Shown here: positions 59,326 through 64,000 of the stretch, piece after piece
Layout: every line of letters starts with the position of its first letter
Numbering within the stretch: position 1 is the first letter of the stretch
Assembly (NCBI RefSeq): GCF_008312895.1
Contig: NZ_VSSP01000002.1
Location: forward strand, 1-64,000
From: Luteimonas suaedae
Lineage (GTDB): Bacteria; Pseudomonadota; Gammaproteobacteria; Xanthomonadales; Xanthomonadaceae
Direction: 5' to 3'
Length of the DNA: 64,000 bases
Program-made: the position numbers and the translations under genes
The notes under the pieces: model-generated
Told to the model about the DNA's origin: nothing
What the model saw: the letters and a program-made list of their open reading frames with translations, nothing else
Database searches by the model: none

Positions 59326-59573
59326 GCCCGGACTGGTTCGGCTATGTCGCCGCCGCGCTGACCACGCTGGCATTCGTGCCGCAGGCGCTCAAGACCATTC
59401 GCAGCCGCGATACCCGCAGCATCTCGCTGGGCATGTACGTGGTGTTCACCGTCGGCGTCGGCTTCTGGTTCGCCTACGGCGTGCTGCTCGGCTCCTGGCC
59501 GATGATCGCCGCCAACCTGCTCACCTTCGGGCTGGCGGCCACCATCCTCGTGCTCAAGCTGCGCTACGGCTGA
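59322..59573 (+). CDS. SemiSWEET family transporter
   Basis: An 83-residue three-helix membrane protein with the PQ-loop motif ([42 protein letters not shown]). SemiSWEETs dimerise to form small sugar uniporters. It is translationally coupled to the secreted amidohydrolase gene by ATGA overlap. This raises the idea that it imports a product of that enzyme, but the known substrates of the two families do not obviously match. Confidence 0.92.
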   Translation: MSPDWFGYVAAALTTLAFVPQALKTIRSRDTRSISLGMYVVFTVGVGFWFAYGVLLGSWPMIAANLLTFGLAATILVLKLRYG

Positions 59574-59583
59574 CCCGACCTCC

Positions 59584-59725
59584 GTAGGAGCGCGCCACGC
59601 GCGCGATGCCGCGGGTCTCGGCAGGATCCGGCGGATGCCGCGATTCTGGACCGGCAGGTGCGCCGGTCGCCGGAATTCGCGGGCGGCGAAATGCCCGCGG
59701 CATCGCGCGCATGGCGCGCTCCTAC
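59584..59725 (+). repeat. 142-bp GTAG/CTAC element, copy 6
   Basis: GTAGGAGCGCGCCACGCGCG to CGCATGGCGCGCTCCTAC with conserved core. It lies between two convergent genes and ends 7 bases before the DUF998 stop. Confidence 0.9.
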
Positions 59726-59732
59726 GAGGGCG

Positions 59733-60317
59733 TCAGTAGCCCTGCCGCGATCCGGCCAGCCACGGCGCCAACGCCTGCCAGCCGAACCACGCCGCGAACG
59801 CGATCCGCTGCGCCAACGCCGGCGGCAGCGGTTCGACCGGCAGCACCGACAGGGCCGCCACCGCACAGGCGGCGATGATCCCGGGCAGCCGCAGGCCGCG
59901 CACGCCGGCGGCCAACAGCAGCGCACCGGGCACGAAGGCGATCCACCACACCATCCAGGCCGCGGCATGCAGGCGCCCGGCCTGGCCGTCGAGGTCGCGC
60001 GGGTCCAGCGGCAGCACCCCCTGCGCGGCGAATGCCAGCGCCGACAACAGCAGCAACCGTGCCCCGATCCGCGGCAGCCAGCCCGCCTGCGGCGGCAGTG
60101 CCCGGTACAGCGCCAGCGCCACCACGGCCGCCAGCAATCCCGGCAGCACCAGGCCCGCCATGTTGAAGACCCAGGCACCGGGCACGCCGTCGGCGCCGAG
60201 CAAGGCGACCGGATGCCAACGCTGCGAATAGCCCTCGAGCAGCGCCCCGCAGCCGAGCAGCGCGGCTGCGAACACCAGCGCCGCGACCCAACCCGCATGC
60301 CGCTCCACATGCCTCAT
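59733..60317 (-). CDS. DUF998 family integral membrane protein
   Basis: A 194-residue protein with about six hydrophobic helices, including WVAALVFAAALLGCGALL, FNMAGLVLPGLLAAVVALAL and HAAAWMVWWIAFVPGALLLAAGV. The order HPVALLGADG...GAWVFNMAGLVLPG and the later GRLHAAAW fits DUF998, a family of unknown function. ATG 60317 (MRHVERHAGW) is preferred over TTG 60329. It stands alone on the minus strand between plus-strand genes, flanked by a GTAG element and a TGTGGGAG repeat. Confidence 0.8.
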   Translation of the reverse strand: MRHVERHAGWVAALVFAAALLGCGALLEGYSQRWHPVALLGADGVPGAWVFNMAGLVLPGLLAAVVALALYRALPPQAGWLPRIGARLLLLSALAFAAQGVLPLDPRDLDGQAGRLHAAAWMVWWIAFVPGALLLAAGVRGLRLPGIIAACAVAALSVLPVEPLPPALAQRIAFAAWFGWQALAPWLAGSRQGY

Positions 60318-60393
60318 TTCGGTTTGCAAGCCGTCGTCGCCCCGTTTCTCGCTGTCGACCGGCGAGCTTACATGCGGCCGCGACGTATCGACG

Positions 60394-60505
60394 TGTGGGA
60401 GCGGCGGCAGCCGCGATGCTCGGCTGAGCGAGGCGGCGCGATCCCGGGATCAGCCGTGCAGATATCGCGACTGCCCGACGGCGGCATGCCGCCGTCACTC
60501 CCACA
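60394..60505. repeat. TGTGGGAGCGGCGGCAGCCG inverted pair
   Basis: TGTGGGAGCGGCGGCAGCCG at the left, and CGGCATGCCGCCGTCACTCC followed by CACA at the right, 112 bases overall. It lies in the divergent gap between the DUF998 and cnoX genes. Confidence 0.78.
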
Positions 60506-60595
60506 GCTAGTGCGGACGGCGGCCGGGCGCCGACCGCGGGTTGGTTTCGCGCGCATCTGGCACCATCTGCCCCTGAACGCATTCCGGAAACCACG

Positions 60596-61480
60596 ATGCC
60601 CGCCGAATCCACAACGCCCCACGTCTTCGACGCCACCGCCGCCAACTTCGAGACCGATGTTCTGCAGAAATCGCTGCAGACGCCGGTGCTGATCGATTTC
60701 TGGGCGGAGTGGTGCGGCCCCTGCAAGACCCTCGGCCCGATCCTGGAGAAGCTCGCCGCCGACTACAACGGCGCCTTCGTGCTGGCCAAGGTCGACGTCG
60801 ACCAGGAGCAGCAGCTCGCCGCCGCGTTCCAGGTGCGCTCGATCCCGACCGTGTTCCTGCTGGTCAACGGCCAGCCGGTGGACGCGTTCCCGGGCGCATT
60901 GCCGGAAGGCGAGCTGCGCGAGTTCCTCAAACGCCACGGCATCGAGCCGGCGGCGCCCCCGCTGGCCGGCGTGGACATGGACGGCACCGGCGAGGCGCCG
61001 CCGCCGCCCGATCCCCACACCGAGGTCCTGCGCCTGCGCCAGGCGACCGCGGACGAGCCGGACAAGGAGGAGCTGAAGCTCGATCTCGCCCTGGCCCTGC
61101 TGCGCACCGGCGCCATGGACGAGGCCAAGCAGCTGCTCGATGCCCTGCCCGCCAACCTCGCCGCCGACGATCGCTGCGTGCAGGCGCGCGCACGTCTGGG
61201 CTTTGCCTCGATGCTCGATCACGCGCCCCCGACGGAGGCCCTGGAGGCCGCCATCGCCGCCGACCCGGACGACCTGCGCGCACGCCATCTGCTCGGCGTG
61301 CGACGCATCGTCGGCGGCGACGCCGAGGCCGGGCTGGAGCAGTTCATCGAGATGCTGCGGCGCGATCGCGATTTCGACGACGGCCTGCCCAGGCGGGCGT
61401 TGATCGATGCCTTCCGCGTGGTCGACGATGCGGCACTGGTCGGGCGCTACCGCAGGCGGATGGCGTCGCTGCTGTTCTGA
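60596..61480 (+). CDS. cnoX: Thioredoxin-TPR protein CnoX (YbbN)-like
   Basis: A 294-residue protein with an N-terminal thioredoxin domain (VLIDFWAEWCGPCKTLGPILEKLA, active-site C40-G-P-C43) with the cis-Pro segment VRSIPTVFLLVNG. A C-terminal helical TPR-like region follows from about residue 150 (ELKLDLALALLRTGAMDEAKQLL, then DDLRARHLLGVRRIVGGDAEAGLEQFIEMLRRD). E. coli CnoX is a chaperedoxin holding clients for GroEL and has a noncanonical SQHC; here the site is classical CGPC, so disulfide reductase activity is likely. A GAG-heptad element begins directly after the stop. Confidence 0.93.
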   Translation: MPAESTTPHVFDATAANFETDVLQKSLQTPVLIDFWAEWCGPCKTLGPILEKLAADYNGAFVLAKVDVDQEQQLAAAFQVRSIPTVFLLVNGQPVDAFPGALPEGELREFLKRHGIEPAAPPLAGVDMDGTGEAPPPPDPHTEVLRLRQATADEPDKEELKLDLALALLRTGAMDEAKQLLDALPANLAADDRCVQARARLGFASMLDHAPPTEALEAAIAADPDDLRARHLLGVRRIVGGDAEAGLEQFIEMLRRDRDFDDGLPRRALIDAFRVVDDAALVGRYRRRMASLLF

Positions 61481-61607
61481 AGAGCGAGAAACGAGTGGAG
61501 AGGAGTGAGAAACGAGTCAAGGGCTCATCCGCCTCCACCGGTCCTAGTCAGCTCCCTCGAGGCACCCTCTCGTTTCTCACTTCTCACTCTTCACTCCTCA
61601 CTCCCCG
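61481..61607. repeat. GAG-heptad hairpin element (cnoX/DUF4442)
   Basis: AGAGCGAGAAACGAGTGGAG and on, directly after the cnoX TGA; a core of about 45 bases; right arm of CTCTCGTTTCTCACTTCTCA and on, ending CTCCCCG, which touches the next ATG at 61608. Confidence 0.85.
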
Positions 61608-62057
61608 ATGAAGTCTTCCACCCTGCGCCGGGCCATGAACCTGTGGCCGCCCTTCCTGTTCTCCGGGATCCGGGTCGTCGAAGTCGCCGACGACTGGCGG
61701 CGCGCACGGGTCGAGCTGCGGATGCGGCCGTGGAACCGCAACTACGTCGGCACCCACTTCGGCGGCAGCCTGTTCTCGATGACCGATCCGTTCTGGATGA
61801 TCCTGGTCAAGGAATGCCTGGGCCGCGACTACTACGTCTGGGACAAGGCGGCCGCGATCGAATTCGTCAAGCCGGGCCGCGGCACCGTGCACGCCACCTT
61901 TGCGCTGGACGAACCTACGCTCGAATCCCTCCGCGCCGCCACCGCCGGGGGCGACAAGCACCTGCATTGGTTCGCGACCGATGTCGTCGATGACGGGGGC
62001 GAGGTGATCGCGAAGCTTCGCAAGCAGATCTACGTACGGCGCAAGCGCGCCCACTGA
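61608..62057 (+). CDS. DUF4442 hotdog-fold protein
   Basis: A 149-residue protein with the DUF4442/thioesterase-like hotdog pattern: NLWPPFLFSGIRVVEVADDWRRARVELRMRPWNRNYVGTHFGGSLFSMTDPFWMILVKECLG, where NYVGTHFGGSLFSM corresponds to the hotdog helix region, followed by FVKPGRGTVHATFALD. Members are assumed acyl-CoA thioesterase-like, but function is unproven. The ATG directly abuts a heptad element, leaving no normal ribosome site; CTCCCCG precedes it, so translation may depend on coupling or a leaderless start. Confidence 0.88.
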   Translation: MKSSTLRRAMNLWPPFLFSGIRVVEVADDWRRARVELRMRPWNRNYVGTHFGGSLFSMTDPFWMILVKECLGRDYYVWDKAAAIEFVKPGRGTVHATFALDEPTLESLRAATAGGDKHLHWFATDVVDDGGEVIAKLRKQIYVRRKRAH

Positions 62058-62201
62058 GTCCGACAACCGCTCCCGGCGACCCGCTGGACGGGGCCGGGAC
62101 CCCGGTATCGCGCTGCCACCCCAGGGCGACGCGGCAACGTGATCTGGATTCACAATACGTAGTCACCGGATCGCTATGCTGGCGGGCGAACAGGGGGTGG
62201 A

Positions 62202-64000
62202 ATGCAAGACGCACCAGGCCAGCGCGACGCCACGCCGTTGCCGGAGATCGCCGGTTACCGGCTGCTGCGCGTGATCGCCCACGGCGGCATGTCGACCGTC
62301 TACCTGGCCAGGCAGGAATCGCTGGGGCGCGAGGTCGCGATCAAGGTCATGCGCCCCGAGGCCCTGGCCGATGAGGTCAGCCGGCGCCGGTTCGAGAACG
62401 AGGCCCGCACCATCGGCCGGCTCGAGCACCCGCACATCGTCGGCATCTACCAGATCGGCCGCACCGTCGACGACCTGCCCTACTACGTGATGCCGCACAT
62501 GCCGCACGGCCACCTGGGCCAGCGCGACTTCGGCGGCGACGAGGGCCGGGTCCGTGCGATCCTGCGAGCGCTGCTCTCGGCACTGGCCTATGCGCATGCC
62601 CGTGGCGTGATCCATCGCGACGTTAAGGCCGAGAACGTGCTGTTCGACGAAGCCGAGCGCCCGCTGCTGGCCGACTTCGGCATCGCCCTGCGCCGCGGCT
62701 ACGGCAGCCGCGTCACCAGTGCCGGGCTCGCGCTCGGCAGCACCGCCTACATGGCGCCCGAGCAGGCCCGCGGCGACGAGGTCGACCCCCGCGCCGACCT
62801 CTACAGCGTCGGCGTGCTGGCCTGGGAGCTGCTGACCGGAGAGCTGCCGTACAAGGCGGGCGACGCGCTGTCGATGGCGGTGATGCACGCGCAGGATCCG
62901 GTCCCACGGCTGCCGCGGCATCTGCGCCACTGGCAGCGTTTCATCGACCGTGCCATGGCCAAGGGGCCGCTCAGGCGCTACCACGACGCCGACGAGATGC
63001 TGCGTGCGCTGGAGGGCGTCTCGCTGCGCGGGCCGGGCCGCACGGCGGCATTGCAGGATGCACTGCAGGCGCTACCGGCAAGGCTACGGCGTCTGCCGAA
63101 GGCGACCTGGGTGCTGGGCGCGCTGGGCCTGGCCGCAGTGGTCGGAGTGGCGCTGCGGCAGACCGATCCCGTTGCCGCCGAGGGATTTTTCCGCGCACAA
63201 CCGGCGAGCATCGAGACCGCCGGCGTCGGATCGTCCACACCCGCCGCGACGCGCATCGGCGTGCTTGCCAACCCGGACGACGCGCTGCTGCGGGCGGCAC
63301 CCGAATCCGAGGCCAGCAAGCTGATCGCCGCGGCCGAACGCCAGACCGCGGCGCGGCGGCTGTACCGGCCGAAGCACGACAACGCCTACGACAGCCTGGT
63401 CGCGGCGGCGGCGGCCGATCCTGGCCACCTGCAACTGGCGCAGGCGGCGACGCAGCTGGCCGGCGCGCTGGCCGCGGAAGCGGACCGCAGGATCCGCGCC
63501 GGCGACGCCGCGGGCGCCGTCGAGCCGCTGCAGCGGATGGCGCGGCTGTCGCAACGGATGCCGGACAGTGAGATTCCCGGCCTCGCGAAGCTGCGCCGCG
63601 ACGCCGCCACCGCGATCGCCGCGCGCATCGATGCCGAAGCCGCGCGCTTCGATCGCGAGCAGGCCCTGCGCCTGGTCGACATCGCCCGGGCGTCCGCGCT
63701 CGACGAGGCCAGCGTCGCAGCGCTGCGCAAGCGCGCGTCTGCGATTCCCGAAGTCGGGCAGACGGTTCCAGGCGAAGCCTCCGGCATGACGGTCATGCGC
63801 AAGGGCGACGGTGCCTACGCGATGGCGCGGCGCGCGGTCAGCCGCGACGAGTACCGCCGCTTCGTCGAAGCCACCGGCCGCGAGTCCGCGCTCTGCCGCG
63901 AACGCGCCTCGGTGCTGCGCGTGTTCTCGCCGCGCGACTGGACGTCGCCCGGCTACGGGCAGAGCGGCAGCGATGCAGTGGTATGCGTGTCCTGGGCCGA
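62202..64000 (+). CDS. Ser/Thr protein kinase fused to a formylglycine-generating-enzyme-like domain (partial)
   Basis: An open frame from ATG 62202 runs through the window end (about 600 codons visible). The kinase domain spans about residues 18-270: AHGGMSTVYLA glycine loop, VAIK with K48, HRDVKAEN at 138, DFG at 158, GSTAYMAPEQARG. A membrane helix lies at about 303-320 (WVLGALGLAAVVGVAL). A largely helical extracytoplasmic region leads to a domain opening GMTVMRKGDGAYAMARRAVSRDEYRRFVEATGR and reaching VVCVSW. This is the start of an FGE-sulfatase/SUMF1-type domain, the rest of which is cut off. Such fusions pair a cytoplasmic kinase with an external C-type-lectin-like fold; the signal sensed is unknown. 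Confidence 0.92.
   Translation, partial: MQDAPGQRDATPLPEIAGYRLLRVIAHGGMSTVYLARQESLGREVAIKVMRPEALADEVSRRRFENEARTIGRLEHPHIVGIYQIGRTVDDLPYYVMPHMPHGHLGQRDFGGDEGRVRAILRALLSALAYAHARGVIHRDVKAENVLFDEAERPLLADFGIALRRGYGSRVTSAGLALGSTAYMAPEQARGDEVDPRADLYSVGVLAWELLTGELPYKAGDALSMAVMHAQDPVPRLPRHLRHWQRFIDRAMAKGPLRRYHDADEMLRALEGVSLRGPGRTAALQDALQALPARLRRLPKATWVLGALGLAAVVGVALRQTDPVAAEGFFRAQPASIETAGVGSSTPAATRIGVLANPDDALLRAAPESEASKLIAAAERQTAARRLYRPKHDNAYDSLVAAAAADPGHLQLAQAATQLAGALAAEADRRIRAGDAAGAVEPLQRMARLSQRMPDSEIPGLAKLRRDAATAIAARIDAEAARFDREQALRLVDIARASALDEASVAALRKRASAIPEVGQTVPGEASGMTVMRKGDGAYAMARRAVSRDEYRRFVEATGRESALCRERASVLRVFSPRDWTSPGYGQSGSDAVVCVSWA

Overview
The window is high-GC DNA, with G or C at almost every third codon position, from a gammaproteobacterium. 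The best fit is the Xanthomonadaceae/Lysobacteraceae (Lysobacter, Luteimonas or Stenotrophomonas type). The reasons are the gene order map-glnD-dapD and uppS-cdsA-dxr-rseP-bamA-lpxD-fabZ-lpxA-lpxB-rnhB-dnaE-accA with no skp between bamA and lpxD, the Oar-like TonB-dependent receptor, and the GTAG-ended palindromic repeats resembling SMAG/REP elements of Stenotrophomonas. No tRNA, rRNA, CRISPR array, transposase or complete insertion sequence was seen.

Layout. 0-5 kb, minus strand: map, glnD, dapD and an ArsC/Spx-like reductase gene. 5.2-9.8 kb, plus: a four-gene Csu-type chaperone-usher pilus operon inserted between map and rpsB. 10-33.7 kb, plus: an essential block of translation (rpsB, tsf, frr), UMP kinase, isoprenoid and phospholipid synthesis (dxr, uppS, cdsA), RseP, BamA, lipid A synthesis (lpxD, fabZ, lpxA, lpxB), rnhB and dnaE. 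It is interrupted by a TonB-dependent receptor plus a GGDEF-domain remnant (tsf/pyrH) and a zinc CDF transporter (pyrH/frr). 34-37.7 kb, plus: accA, tilS, xseB, ispA. 37.7-40.4 kb, minus: two DUF4870 membrane proteins and pmbA (tldE). 40.5 kb, plus: darP. 41-49 kb, minus: the conserved maf-rng-yhdP-tldD order. 49-51 kb, plus: a SIMPL-domain protein, a small acidic ORF and a TonB-like protein. 51-57.4 kb, minus: leuS-lptE-holA-nadD-rsfS-rlmH. 58-64 kb: a secreted amidohydrolase overlapping a SemiSWEET gene, a DUF998 membrane protein (minus), a CnoX-like thioredoxin, a DUF4442 hotdog protein, and a Ser/Thr kinase fused to a sulfatase-modifying (FGE) domain, cut by the window end.

The most unusual content is repetitive. 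Six copies of a 140-142 bp element begin with GTAG (ATAG in one copy) and end with CTAC. Separate families of hairpin elements have arms made of 7-bp tandem units (TGATTGG/TGATTCG, GAGNNNN or CGGGAGT). These heptad elements sit 0-5 nt after stop codons (frr, dnaE, tldD, rng, lpxA, cnoX, rsfS). One copy supplies the last two codons and stop of darP, another abuts the uppS start, and one lies in frame inside the dnaE coding sequence. One GTAG element supplies the stop codon of yhdP.

Many conserved proteins are truncated at their best-supported starts rather than at the longest open frame. Start choices are explained per gene. Coordinates were read by hand, so start positions are the least certain part.
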